From Chaetomium olivaceum (lineage: Eukaryota; Ascomycota; Sordariomycetes; Sordariales; Chaetomiaceae), in assembly GCA_039881045.1 (NCBI GenBank), contig JAYWVB010000059.1, positions 1 to 64,000 on the forward strand: 64,000 nucleotides of DNA, in the 5' to 3' direction. This document shows positions 20,814 to 32,200 of this stretch, piece after piece. The notes under the pieces were generated by a model. It saw only the letters and a list, made by a program, of their open reading frames with translations. It did not search any database and was not told where the DNA came from. How positions within the stretch are numbered: position 1 is the stretch's first letter; each line of letters opens with the position of its first letter. Position numbers and translations under genes: made by a program.

Positions 20814-22126
20814 TCACTTAAAATTATTCTTCATCTCGCGCAGCTTGGTCATGATGGCAACGGGATCCGTCTCGCCCGTCGCCTTCTGAATCTCAGGGTC
20901 CTGCCCTCGGGTTAGCTGCTAGAACCACCCAAGTCCGCCCACGCCAGCTCCTTACCTGAGGCCGCATAAACACATTGTGCTTCTTCTCGTCGCCAATCGT
21001 AAACCTGCCCTGCGTCTCCTTGTTATCCTGGGCGAACGACTGGAGGGCCTTGACCGGCCCCGTAGGGAGGACCGAGACGCCGAATTTGGCATTGGCCCCG
21101 GTGTACTCGTGTCCGGGCTTGAGAAGGATGAGCATTGTGGTCGGGAGGCTGGGCTGGGTACTTGACTCACAAAGACCCGGGTGTCGTCAGGGAGCGACCC
21201 GAGCGTCACGTTCAGCGCCTTGTGCATCTCCTCGCCGTTGCCCTCGAAAAACCTGCCGCAGCCTGTCGACAGTCAGAAAAGCAGTTAGGCAGCTTATCAG
21301 GGCCGTTAGCAAGGAAATGACTCACCTCCGTGAAACAAAGTATCCCCCGTAAACACGACCTTGTCGTTGCCGTCCTGCATGAAAAAGCAGATGCTGTCCT
21401 GGGTATGGCAAGGTGTATGTAGGGCCTTGACGGCGATGTCGCCGATGTTGAAGGTGGTGCCGTGTGCGGGTGTCTTGGTTACCTTCTTGCAGTCCTTCCC
21501 GCCGATGATATCGAGGGGTTGGCCGAGCTCAGAAAGCTGCGGTGGTTAGAACACGGTCAGCCCGCTGCATGGTGGCCAGGCGACTCACGAGCTCCTCGTT
21601 TCCACCAGCATGGTCCCAGTGACTGGAGGGTCAGTTTGCTGTTCTGCGCACCCGGATACCATGGTTACTCACTGGTGGGTATTGATGATGGCTGTGAGCT
21701 TGATTGACCCGTCTTGGATGGCCTTCTTCAACACTGGCACGACCCTAATCACGTCAGTTTTCCCTAGCTCGCGCATCCAATACAAGAGCCACTCACTCGG
21801 CCGGGTGTGCCGGGTCAATGATAACGGCCTCCTTGGACTTGTCATCGACAACGAGATAAGCGTAGTTGTCGCTCTTCCCCTCCCCTTCAATGATATTAGT
21901 CTCGGACTCACTTCCAATCGCTGTTGGTTATGAAGACTTACACATAGGAATTGATTGGATATGCATTTTGCGAATGGTAGCCGGCTGAGTCTCACGAGGA
22001 AATAAGTTCAGTATCGAGTGAGATGGAAAGTGTCAAGTGTTAAGTGCAGAGGCTTACACTGGCAGTTAGTGAAGTGAATCTGTATTTGGGCTGGAAAAGT
22101 CGTCTTGCAGCAGTGAAGGCGGACAT
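20814..22126 (-). CDS. glo2: Hydroxyacylglutathione hydrolase (glyoxalase II), mitochondrial leader
   Basis: Nine exons: 22126-22058, 21984-21942, 21884-21797, 21744-21673, 21622-21589, 21536-21326, 21262-21171, 21117-20956 and 20900-20814. All phases agree, giving 285 residues. The enzyme hydrolyses S-D-lactoylglutathione to D-lactate and glutathione, the second step of methylglyoxal detoxification. The metallo-beta-lactamase motif THHHWDH is formed across an intron. TPCHTQDS, FTGDTLFHGGCGRFFEG and PGHEYT supply the other metal and substrate residues. Exon 1 encodes MSAFTAARRLFQPKYRFTS, a convincing mitochondrial presequence. The Met in exon 2 (MHIQSIPMW) could give a cytosolic form, as in other fungi. 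The final AAG-TGA overlaps a GTGAGT donor, so an alternative C-terminus is possible. The call is firm. Confidence 0.93.
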
Positions 22127-22990
22127 GCTCTGTGAGTGCGGAGTGAACAGTAACAGTTACCCCAGAAGAGCTAGCTGTGATGTATAAGCGGGGAGTTAAA
22201 CAGATGGAACTTACAAATCCGGGTCTTGACAACCGCTCGGCAGGCAGAACAAGGTGACATTGTCATTGGACGGTTAACGTCACAGTCACATGACCACCCA
22301 TATCATGACCGTTTGTTCACTTGGACACACTCAGGGGCAGCGGGCAAACAATGACTTGAACTGCTGATATGTGCCGTTAAGCTGCAGATAATGGCCATAG
22401 TACAAATTAGAATCTAGCATGTCGTTTCGCTAACCCGTCTTATACAGGTAGCTCATTGTAGACTATCATAGTATTTCTTTTCTCCTCTTACTCCTTCTTT
22501 AGGGGAAATACTAGACTATTCCTTGCTCATTACCTTCCTTACCATCCAAAATTCCAACGGTATTCGCAACCCGGCCTCCCAGCTTAGAGTATCTAACTCC
22601 CATCCCCTACCCACAACACCCATCAGTCCCTTCCATCCCGACTCACCCCCTCCATACCCTCCACACTCGCCTATTGGCCTTAATATACCCGTCCCACGCT
22701 TCTCACAGTAACTTCCCCCCGCAAAGAGACGCACTAATTTAGCGAAGCGGGGGGAATGCGGGCTCAATAATTCCGCAGCGTAGATGGTGTTCCACCTAAT
22801 AATGGTACACCCACAAAGGGCGCGGGTTCGAATCCCACCGAAGTAAAACTCCCTCGAGGGGTTTTCGTAGCCGAGTACCCTTCCATCATTGCACAATAAA
22901 GATGGGAGGTTAGTCGGTGAGCTTTTTGACTTCTTCTTTTTCTTTTGTTTTTGTTTGTATATACCGAGCATGGCTTGTGTTGTATACCGC
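22127..22990. other. Upstream of glyoxalase II; contains a tRNA-like B box
   Basis: About 860 bases between the promoter side of glyoxalase II and the Las1 stop. At 22825-22835 GGTTCGAATCC matches a pol III B box within a T-arm-like sequence (GCGGG, loop, CCCAC). I could not find a matching acceptor stem, A box or anticodon arm upstream. It reads as a tRNA-derived relic, not a working tRNA. Confidence 0.4.
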
Positions 22991-24966
22991 CTATACGACC
23001 CCAATAGGCTTTGGCACCCAAGCGTCCTCCTGATACAGCATCCAAGCCGGTTGTACCTCAACTGTCGCATCCTCATCATCCCCATCATCCTCGTCCTCTT
23101 CATCCTCACCCTCCGCCATCCCAGTGTCCTCCATCTCCATCACCTCACTCGCTTTACCCACCTCATCCTCAGCATCTCCAGGACTCTTTGGCAACCTTTC
23201 CCCCCCAAGCACTTCATCCTCCTCCATCCGGTCCACGCCGACTCCGTTCAACAAAATATCCCGCTGCAACGCCAACGCCCGGCGCATCACCGTGCTATCC
23301 CTCGTGCTCCCCGATATGGAATCCAACACACCTAAAACCAACCGCTCGCTAAACTTCCCAATCTGTCCCTTGAGATCCTCTTCCCCGCCCTCGAGATACC
23401 TACCCAGCAATATCTGTAGCGCCGCCTCCTCCTCCTCAGGAACCTTCGTTACACAACCCTCCTCTTTCCCTTCCCCTCCCCCAGACCGGCCCACTTCTCG
23501 TCGTCGTGGTGCTGGCGGTGCTGATGGTGCTGATGGTCCCACGCGCCCCTGCCCAAGCGAAGCAGATTTGCCAGCCCGCCCGGAACCCCTCCCACTCCCC
23601 CCCCCAGTCGTAGAGAAAGACGTGGGCATAGGCCTAGACAAAGGCAGCCGCGCGAACTCCTCACTCCCCTCCTCCTCTTCCGCCTCCTCCTCATCCTCCA
23701 AACCCAAACCCAAACCCAACCCCGGCTGCGACTCCACCCCCTCCAACCCCCGCCAGAAATACTCCCAGATCCACTGCAACGCACTAGCGGCGGCGGCGCG
23801 CAGGCGGGGCAGCGAGGGCAGCTGCTCGTGGGTGGCCTGGTGGCGGAGCTCGACGAAGGTGGCGGGCAGGCCGACGCTCTTGGCGACGTCGTACATGGAC
23901 ATCTTGCGCTGCTTGTCCTGGTGGGAGTCGAGGAGGCCCGTAACGAAGCTTGGGAAGCACGGGTGGTTAGCTAGTTTGGAAACAGCGATAGGGATGGACG
24001 GTGAGAACTTCGTGAGGGGGTGAGTCAGGGTGGTATGTGATGAGGTGACGCGGGGCAACGATATAAGGGGGAATAGGTGGGTTGGGTCAAGAGTACGAAC
24101 GTCCACCCCTCGTAGTTCATGACATGCTTCTCCAACCCATTACCCCCCAATGCCCTCCTCGAACTTCTTGAATCACTCAACCTCAAGCCACTCCTCAAAA
24201 CGACCGTCCCCAACAAGGCACCACTGACCCAGCCCACCCCAACATAAGGACAAGATGAAGAACCAACAAACCCCAGCGAAAAAAGAAAAAGCGAGAAAAG
24301 GAGAAGAACTCACCGACTAAAAGCCGCCGAGTACGCCGCGCGCACGGCATACGCCCTCGACGCCGCCGCACTGCCACTCCCACCACCCCCAAACGCACCA
24401 CCACCACCACCACCACCACGATACCCATCCCCACCACCACGATACCCATCCCGACCCCCATGCCCATCCCGACCCCCATACCCATTCCCAAACCCAAACC
24501 CAAACCCCTCATCACTCAACATAGCCGCCACCAGCAACGCAGTCGACTCCACCATGTGCGGACAGCCGCCGCGGTGCATCCACATGGAGACACGGGCGAC
24601 GGCCTGTTGTTTTTCTGCTGCTGCCACTGCCGTCGCTGCTGCCGCCGTCGCTGCTGCCGTGGTCGCTGCTGCCGTCGCTGTTGCTGTAGTGGTGTTTGAG
24701 GACGGGTGAGATTGGGATTGTGCTTGAGGCTGGGATTGAGGTTGTGATTGAGGTTGAGATTGAGGTTGTGATTGTGATGGTGTTTGAGGTTGTTGAGGTC
24801 GAGACCAGGGCCGAGGACGAGTGGAGGTTCGTGGCTGGGGTTGAGATTGTGGTTGTTGTGTGTTGAGGGTGTTGCCATGTTCGTTGTGATGCTCCGGGTA
24901 GAACTGCGCCCGCACGGCGAGCAGCTCGTGGCGGTTGCGCCAGGGGGTGAAGATGTATTGAACCAT
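22991..24966 (-). CDS. las1: Las1 pre-rRNA (ITS2) endoribonuclease with large low-complexity insertions
   Basis: Exon 1 is 24966-24314 and exon 2 is 23948-22991, 536 residues. The 365-nt intron is long for this window (GTGAGT donor, GCTAAC branch). With Grc3, Las1 cleaves ITS2 during 60S ribosome maturation in the nucleus. The start MVQYIFTPWRNRHELLAVR is diagnostic, as is VSMWMHRGGCPHMVESTALL. The HEPN nuclease motif R-x4-H is present as Arg253-His258 in FVELRHQATHEQLPS. Residues about 37-119 are a Gln/Pro/Ser then Ala/Thr-rich insertion, and 154-199 are Gly-rich with RDGYRGG-type units. Both interrupt the HEPN domain. The C-terminal half is acidic and Ser/Gly-rich and ends DAWVPKPIGVV. The coding strand is G-rich at the 3' end. 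The family call is firm. Confidence 0.9.
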
Positions 24967-25404
24967 TAGGGAGGTAGAAAGGAATCTTAGGTAGGGGTGG
25001 GTATGTTGAGGTTGGCTGTTTTGGGGTCGTGCGAGGGTAGGCGTGATGATGATAGATTTGAGTAGAGTCACTTCATTCGCTTGAATTTGACAGAAGTGTT
25101 GATGTAAGGAGCGTAATTATTTTGTAACAAGTTTTCTTGGAGTTAATGTCTTAACAGAAGCTTGTGTATTTATTGCAAGGTTAGCTGGTAAATTATCTTG
25201 TATTTAGCGCATTCCTGTTAAGGGTTGTCTTGGCTGGTTCGGTAAGAGACTTCCTGTAACAAAGGTATCGTGCGGTTCAAGTTCCAATACACATGCAAAC
25301 GTTGAGGCACTCACTTCCCCCAACACAGAAAAAAGGTTTGAATACGAGAATCTTTTATCTATCCTCACTCATTTATTTTACCCATTTATCCTCAACCAAG
25401 CCAC
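24967..25404. other. Promoter of las1 and 3' flank of saccharopine reductase
   Basis: About 440 bases, A/T-richer than the genes. No coding sequence was recognised. Confidence 0.45.
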
Positions 25405-27056
25405 TCACGAGATGGTCTTCTCGACCATGGTGATCCCATACTTCTCCTTGAGCTCCTTCATCAGCGGGTCGTTGATGCGCGAGCTCATGGGCGCCAGGAT
25501 ACCCTTGTCCTGCAGCTGGCCGCTGAGGACCTGCTTGACGGCGACGGCGCAGGGCACACCGACCAGCTTGGCCATGGCCGAGTAGCCCTTGGGGTCGCCG
25601 TACTCGCACAGGGTCGAGGTGCGCGTCTCGCGCGAGCCGTCCTTGTGCTCGATCTCGAACTTGTGCTGCAGCATCACCAGGTCGCGCTCCGACTCCTCGT
25701 ACTGCATCTTGCGCTCGAGCGTCGCGCACAGCGTGTCGAGCGGGTTGCCCTTGGGCGTGACCGCCTCGTCCGAGAACAGGCCGATCCACCGGAGCCCCGA
25801 CAGGATGCGCTGCTTGTCCTCCTCCGACTCGAACGTCGCCTTGGCGAGGATGGTTGACTCGAGGTCCGCGGCCGAGGATGACGGCGCGCCGATGATGGCC
25901 TGCGTGGCCTCCTTCCAGGCTACCGGCCCCGACAGAATGCCGAGCGGGGCGTCCTCGAGGAAACCGATGTCTACGAGCACCTTGATGAACTGCGGGAAAC
26001 CCTGGTAGCGCAGGGTGCCGCGGATGATGGTCTCGGCCTCGGGGATGGCGTAGCGCTCCTTGTAGGGGGTGGAGTCGCGGTTCGGGTAGGCGACGAAGGC
26101 GAAGCCCGGGTAGATGAAGTAGGGCTTGGCCGTGTTCATCAGGTCCTTGCCGGCCACCTCGACGACGGAGCCGCCGTGCCACCACTTGCCCGCGTTGCGC
26201 AGAGCCAGCAGCACGCCGCGCGACGACCACGAGAACTTGTAGCCGAGCGGGTTGTCCGAATCCTCCGGGGCGGGCTATCGCACAAGGTTTAGTCTTTGTT
26301 TTGTTCCAACTGCTTCTAAACATAAAAAAAACCTACTAGGCCGCCGCAGTAAGACAGGAAGCTGAGGATCTTGCCGCCCTCCTTATGCACCTCGTCGATG
26401 GTCTTGATGGCGTACAGGTGGTCGATGCCAGGGTCCAGACCGATCTCGTTCATGACGGTGATGCCGGCGGCCTTGGCGTCGGCGTCGAGCTCGAGCATGG
26501 CCGGCGAGACGTAGCTCGTGGTGACGACATTCTTCTTGTTACGGATGGCCGACTTGATGACGGTGGCGTGGAAGGTGTAGGGGATCAGGCTGATGACCAG
26601 GTCGTGCTTGGCCACCTCGGCGTCCAGCGCCTTGTCGTCGGTCACGTCGAGCGAGATGGGGTGCGCATTCTTGACGCCCTCTGACAGCTGCTGGGCTGAC
26701 GCAAGGGTGCGGCAGGCTGTGTGTTACACGTACGGTTAATGGAGGTCATTACTCTTTTGAGGGGATTGAGACTAGACTGGACGGAGGGTGGGTGTGCATA
26801 CCAACTGTCACGGGGATGCCAGCATCGCTGAGGATATCAAGGGTAGGGCGCGTCACGAAGCCCGCGCCGAGCATCAGCACCTTGCTAGAGGCGGGAAGTC
26901 CATGTCAGCCGCCGTCTGAAAGGTGGTGTCCCTGTGTGCCAATGTCATGTCTGGGTGTGGTGGATGGTGACATGGCAAGTGCGTGGTGGCAGGGAGGTGG
27001 GAGGTGGGAGGTGGGAGGAATGGAAAGGTGGGGGCAGTTTACTGTTGCGAAGCCAT
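25405..27056 (-). CDS. lys9: Saccharopine dehydrogenase, NADP+, L-glutamate-forming (saccharopine reductase)
   Basis: Four exons: 27056-27043, 26884-26802, 26716-26337 and 26274-25405, giving 448 residues with consistent phases. It performs the penultimate step of the fungal alpha-aminoadipate lysine pathway, condensing aminoadipate semialdehyde with glutamate to saccharopine using NADPH. The Rossmann start KVLMLGAGFVTRPTLDIL is followed by ACRTLASAQQL, LVISLIPYTFHATVIKSAI, VTTSYVSPAMLELD and NEIGLDPGIDHLYAI. The substrate part continues with FLSYCGGLPAPEDSDNPLG, split by an intron after GGL, and KFSWSSRGVLLA. Full family length. Exon 1 encodes only four full codons. No frame defects were seen. 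Confidence 0.94.
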
Positions 27057-28085
27057 CTTGGTTGTTTGCAGGCACGTTGGCTGGCTGTGCGACTAGGTAA
27101 TCTCTGGGTCTGCCGGGAAAAAATTCCTGCTCTCGCCTGGCAAAATAAGGTCAACAAAGTGACGATTGAATTTTTGTGTTTGTGGTTCTTGCTCAGGTAC
27201 TTGCTTGACTCACTCCTGCCGGGTCTGTCCACTCGCTCCATCGCTTCTTTCCCTCCCGTGTTCCGATAACGGCCCAAGATTCTGCTGTTTGGCAAACAAT
27301 TTCAATGAGGGGTACGGCGGGTATGGCGGGGTACGAAAGGAAAAAGTATGGGGGGGAAGAGAGGGGGCGATGGGGAGATGGTTCGGCACGGTTCGGCGGG
27401 CTCCCGTCGACTTAGGCTGAGGTTTGAGAGGTACAAAGCTGCAAGTACTCAACCAACACACACAAACTCATGGAACCTGCGTTTGCGCAATCTTACCGCA
27501 GCAATAACAGCAATAATAGCGCTGCGGCAGGTGCCCCGGTTTCTTCGGTGGCCTCCGTTGAAAGAGGGCCACCATCCATCAGAGATGCATGCATGCATGT
27601 GGCCAAGTCACTGTCACGGGCAATATTGGATGGAGTCGGATGAGAGACAACCAAGAACCTATATCGGGTTGTGTTGTCCGGAGCCGCTAATTAAATGTCA
27701 GGCACACTTAGTAGAGGCAAATGTCAGCCAAAGTTATGCCAAGGCATAGGTATTTCTTTATGTAGCTAATCGGCTTTCGGGGGTTTCCCCGACTTGAGTT
27801 GTGAAACCCACATGCGTTGGCTCTGCTTCTCTACATGTACACAGTAGTGCTATCTCCGAGAAACGCCAACCTTTTCCTCTCCATCCGTTTTATCCGTTTG
27901 ATGAGTTGCCTGTCCCGTATCCGTACCCGTGCCCATGCCATGCCCGTGTCCCCATCCCCGCCCATCCCATGCCCATGATGTAACACCCGTGAAGGCACCT
28001 CGCTTGTATGCATTAAACGTAATAATAAAAATCAAAAAGTAGAGTAGAAAGTGGGTCAAGTTCAGTCACGTAGCCAGCGTGCTGC
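27057..28085. other. Promoter of lys9 and 3' flank of an unknown gene
   Basis: About 1 kb. It contains an ATGCATGCATGCATGT alternating stretch near 27584-27600 and CCCATG/CCGTAC short repeats near 27915-27975. No convincing gene was found. Confidence 0.4.
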
Positions 28086-29273
28086 TCAGTCATCCTGCCC
28101 CTCCCCGTCGTTGTCTTCGTCGTCGTCATCCTCTTCATCCTCGTCATCGCTGGCAGGAGGCTCCCAGGCATCTTCAAGCTTGAGACCCAGCCCCTTGCCC
28201 GTGTCTGCCTCTTCTCTCTGATCCCTCGGGCCCCCGAGTAAGGAGTGGACCACGGACTGGTGCAGAGAAGAAGACTCCTTGCCGTGAACAGGTGCATCGT
28301 AAAGCCCCATGCCGTAGAGAATTTCGCCTTCAGGCTCGTCATCGTTCTCGTCGTCGTGGATGAGTGGCTGATACGCCTGTTGAGCGGCGTCCGGCTTTGT
28401 CGGCTGGTTTTGTTGTGCCGTCGACTCCGTCACTTGGTTGGGATCAAGGCCGTAGGCAAAATCCTCCGGCGTGGGAGGTGCTGTTTGCCGACTGAACAGG
28501 GACGTGCTGTCCTGGTGATGATCCCACACGATCGTGTCGTCTGCCGTGTGCGTGAGAGGAAGGTAGGGGATGTCCGAAGATGCGGTAACCGCGGCATAGT
28601 CGGAGGAGCAGGTGGTCGACGAATAAGCCTCGGACTGCTGCTGATGCGCTGCCGATGCAGGTTGGGTTGCAGGCGAGTAGATTTGTTGCTGCGAAGCGTT
28701 GAAGTTCGAGTACGGCAGCGAGAGCGGCGAAAAGGACTCCATGGGTGATGTGTAGCCCGAACCGGGCCCTGGTGTGGGAGGGAACTGTTCCAGGCTCGCC
28801 AGGAAGTCGCCGTAGGCCGTATACGGGTAAACGCTCGTATCTTGCTGGGCGTAGAGGGACTGTTGTGCGTTCTGTGACGACGGATGCCAGCTCACTGGGC
28901 GTGCCGGTCTCGGGGTCTCCCGCTCGTAGAAGCATTGGTCTGGGAGTACTGAGTCGGGAGTAGGGAGGTGTGTCTGGTGAACCGCCGGAGACAAGGTCTG
29001 AAGCCCGCCCCGCAAGGCATCCCCAATAAGCGTCCTCCTCCGGGCCTGTAGTGTTGATGATCTCGGGCTGTTGCTAGCGCTGCTGGGTTTGGATACCCTC
29101 ATGGCATTCCCGCCTCTTTGTTGCCCGTTTGCTGCCCTCGAGTATCTCCTGGTATGCCCCATGAGCTGCCTAGAGAGTTCGTTGAGCATCGTATCGACGG
29201 TGTATGCGCCGCTGCTAGAGACTTGGTGGTGTGGTAGGCCGGCCATGTTGGTGCCGACGAGTGATGGCATCAT
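28086..29273 (-). CDS. Unknown, largely disordered protein with acidic C-terminus
   Basis: A single exon of 395 residues from MMPSLVGTNMAGLPHH. An upstream in-frame Met at 29360 lies in a hydrophobic leader that looks like translated 5' UTR. The N-terminus has a short helix (YTVDTMLNELSRQLMGHTRR) and a basic Ser-rich patch. The middle is rich in Ser, Gln, Tyr and Pro, with repeated PPTP (FPPTPGPG and APPTPEDF). Near the C-terminus, EPEGEILYGMGLYDAP and GLGLKLEDAWEPP look conserved rather than random. The protein ends in about 25 Asp/Glu-rich residues. I do not recognise the family. Its composition would suit a transcriptional co-regulator, which is inference only. It lies next to a 5.4-kb gene-free upstream region. 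Confidence 0.65.
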   Translation of the reverse strand: MMPSLVGTNMAGLPHHQVSSSGAYTVDTMLNELSRQLMGHTRRYSRAANGQQRGGNAMRVSKPSSASNSPRSSTLQARRRTLIGDALRGGLQTLSPAVHQTHLPTPDSVLPDQCFYERETPRPARPVSWHPSSQNAQQSLYAQQDTSVYPYTAYGDFLASLEQFPPTPGPGSGYTSPMESFSPLSLPYSNFNASQQQIYSPATQPASAAHQQQSEAYSSTTCSSDYAAVTASSDIPYLPLTHTADDTIVWDHHQDSTSLFSRQTAPPTPEDFAYGLDPNQVTESTAQQNQPTKPDAAQQAYQPLIHDDENDDEPEGEILYGMGLYDAPVHGKESSSLHQSVVHSLLGGPRDQREEADTGKGLGLKLEDAWEPPASDDEDEEDDDDEDNDGEGQDD

Positions 29274-32200
29274 CTTGATGTAGGTAAAATGTGCTGCTGT
29301 CCGAACATGGACTAAGAAAATCGAGAGGTGCAGTACCTGAGGCAAAGACTTTTTTGCCAAACACTGGGTGGTAAATGTATATCAAGCCGGGGGGGCGAGT
29401 TGATATTGAGAGAGGTGGTGGTGGTAATATGTACGAAGTACGAGAATAGAGGATGGGCCCTCGGGAAAAAGAGCCGGGCTTCTTGTCGGGGATAAAGAAG
29501 AAAGGTAAATCAAACCTTGTCTGCAAACGTCGTCTCCCTGGTCATGTTGAACGTGGAGAGGGATACAATAAGACATGCTCATCTGGGTGATGGGGAAGCC
29601 TGCTGTTGCCGCTTTGGCATGCTAAGGACGGAGCGTGTCAACGGGAGCTGTTCCATGACTCTGGGGCTCTCGAGACCTGCGTCATATGCATGTGCAGGGA
29701 TTGTTTAGCCTGCCCGACCCTTGGGACGGGGATCTGGTGAAGTGGTTTCGGGCCTCTGGTCTGCACCACAGTGTGCTCAGGTCATGTACATTTCGATCTG
29801 TGGTCCTGCAAGGCCCCAAGGCGACAGGGATGGGTGGGACCATCATCGCTGAAAAGGGGCGTGCTGGCGCAGGGTTGCAGGGGCGAAAAGCCAAACCGAT
29901 CCCCTCGCGGTGGGCTGCCCGTGGCTGGTTACGGATAGCGCCATGTTGCTGTGGAGGATTTGGGGTGTCGGGGGAACAGTGGGCGGTCAAGCGGAGGCAG
30001 GTGGATGAGGCGGCTTGGTTTTGCAAGGTTGGTTTGAAAGTCATGCCGCTGCCTGTGTGTGCACCTAGTGTGTGGTCACGTCGCGAAGACGAACCCCCTT
30101 GACCTGCAGGTCCTTCCGAGCATGGGCTGGCGCCTCAAATTGAGCCCCATGGCACGCAGACCGAGACCAACCCGCCCTGGGATGCGGGCAAGCGGCTGTG
30201 TCACGAAAGGGCAGGTACGGGGTCACCTAACAGGTGGTGCTGAACACAGGCGAGGTCAAGCGGAGCGTTCCCTCTGAGGATGCAAGGTCGTGTAGGAAAC
30301 AAGGGGGTGGGGAGCGACGTTTTAGCGCACGAGGGACATCACTTCGCTCAAGTTGAGATTAGCGCAAGTTCACTGGTACGCGCTGGCAGAGAGAGGGGCC
30401 GCTCCGCATGGGGGTGTGCGAGGTGTGTCGAAGCGATGGGGTGTGCCAGGGAATTTCGGTACTGTGGAGGCAGAGAGAGCCGACTGTCCAGAACCAAGGG
30501 GCGTGTCCGAGGCCGAGATCGTCTACCGGAGGGCAGGGGGTGTGTGGATGGAAAGTATCCTCTTTGGCCTTGCCAAGGATTAGCGATGGTGGTTGCAGCA
30601 TGAATCCAGAGACGCACCATGACCAGAGTACTGTGTACAAACATTGCATGGGGCGACTCTATTGCCGGCTGAAGTACCGAGTACGAGTCACGGACAAGGG
30701 TCCGAAATCTCGCTCGACGGCTTGGTGCAGCATCAACGGCCTGGCATGGCTCGGGCTCGGGTCGGCCTCAAACGGCACATTCCTTGCTGGCCTGGAATTT
30801 GCGGGATGCCAGATATCAGACACATCTGTGCCACGGACTCCACTGGCGATCACGACTTTTTGGTGACAAGAACTGGGAGACGCTGCGCCACCTTGGGTTG
30901 GGTTCCGATCGGCTCCACGGCGAAGTTGCCATCATCGCGAGGGAGGTCCGAAATGTCCACTCCACAGTTCGATAATCAACGCTAATGTGGGAGTGGTTGC
31001 GTGGGCACTCAATTATTGATGAATCGTGAGTTCCTCTCCGCTGTTTCCCAGCAGGTCTCGAACTTGTTGTATCACCTAACTGGCACTCAAAGTTGGACTG
31101 AAACGGCCAGACGAAGGCCGGGCGCAAGGCCGACCAGCTAGTCCTGAAATGGGAATATAATGACGAAAGGAAGATGAAAAGACTTGCTTGCTTTGCAAAT
31201 GGAATTTCTGCTGATCCTTACTGGGTGAGTGTACATACACTATCAGTGCCGCTGTGTCGAAAATTTGAAAAGTGGACAAGAGGGAGAGAGGTACGTACTT
31301 TTTCGTTGGTGCCCTTTGCGGATGCTCGCCGCTTTTTTTTTTTTCTCGCTCACAACGGAGTTGCAGCGGGCAGGTACCCCGGGCCATGCGCAAACCCAGA
31401 AACCTCGACCCACAACCGGGATCCTTGATCAGATCGCATCTTCCCCACGTCTTGCCTTCTTGTGGTAAAATGCTGCTTATTGGTTCATCAGAGTGGGGTT
31501 TCAACCGAAATGCCAGGCCCTCTTTTCCTCAAAGACTGCCAAGCTTCCATCCCAGCATCCGGCTGCGGCCTGGAACTATTTTAATCGGGTGCCGCAAAAG
31601 CCCATCCACTTTTTCCCTTTCGTCCCCAATACCGCATGACGGCAATGCACCGTCCGGGCTCCCGCCTGTCGTTTTTGGGGGTCATCATTTCCAACGGAGG
31701 TGCGACAATTGTCATCAACACCCTGGTTTCGGGATTGGAATCTCGCGGCCCTGCAGCTTCCTCTTCCGCAAATGTCTGTCCATCCGATGTACACAGTAGG
31801 TATGGATGTACTTCGTACAGAATACCGATGTGCCGATGGACCAAGGGAAAGCAAAAAATGTGTTTGACGTACATGTTACAAGATGATGGACCGGCTGTGG
31901 GTGGCCTTCCAGTGTTTCGCCGCTAGGATTCGCCGCTTTGCGACTCGTTTGTTGGTGATGGTGACCCAGCAGGATTGGGGATCGTCAGATGCATTTGGTG
32001 GTGCTTGACACGAACGACCCTACACTCGCCCACCGTCGCCTCGCGAAAGGTCTCATCGGCGGTCCCGCGCTGCGACGAATACAGTGCCGGCTGTTCTCCG
32101 TCATCTTGACCAGATGGGGATCTGGAGAGTGACGCCGCAGACCAGGGCCCGGCCGAGTCATGATGGCCACCCGGCTGCGCTTTGGGCTCTTTCGCGACGT

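Noticed and set aside
22770..22850. A functional tRNA gene
   Set aside because: The T-arm-like part and B box are present, but acceptor pairing (a TACTTCG-like 5' strand), A box and anticodon arm could not be found.
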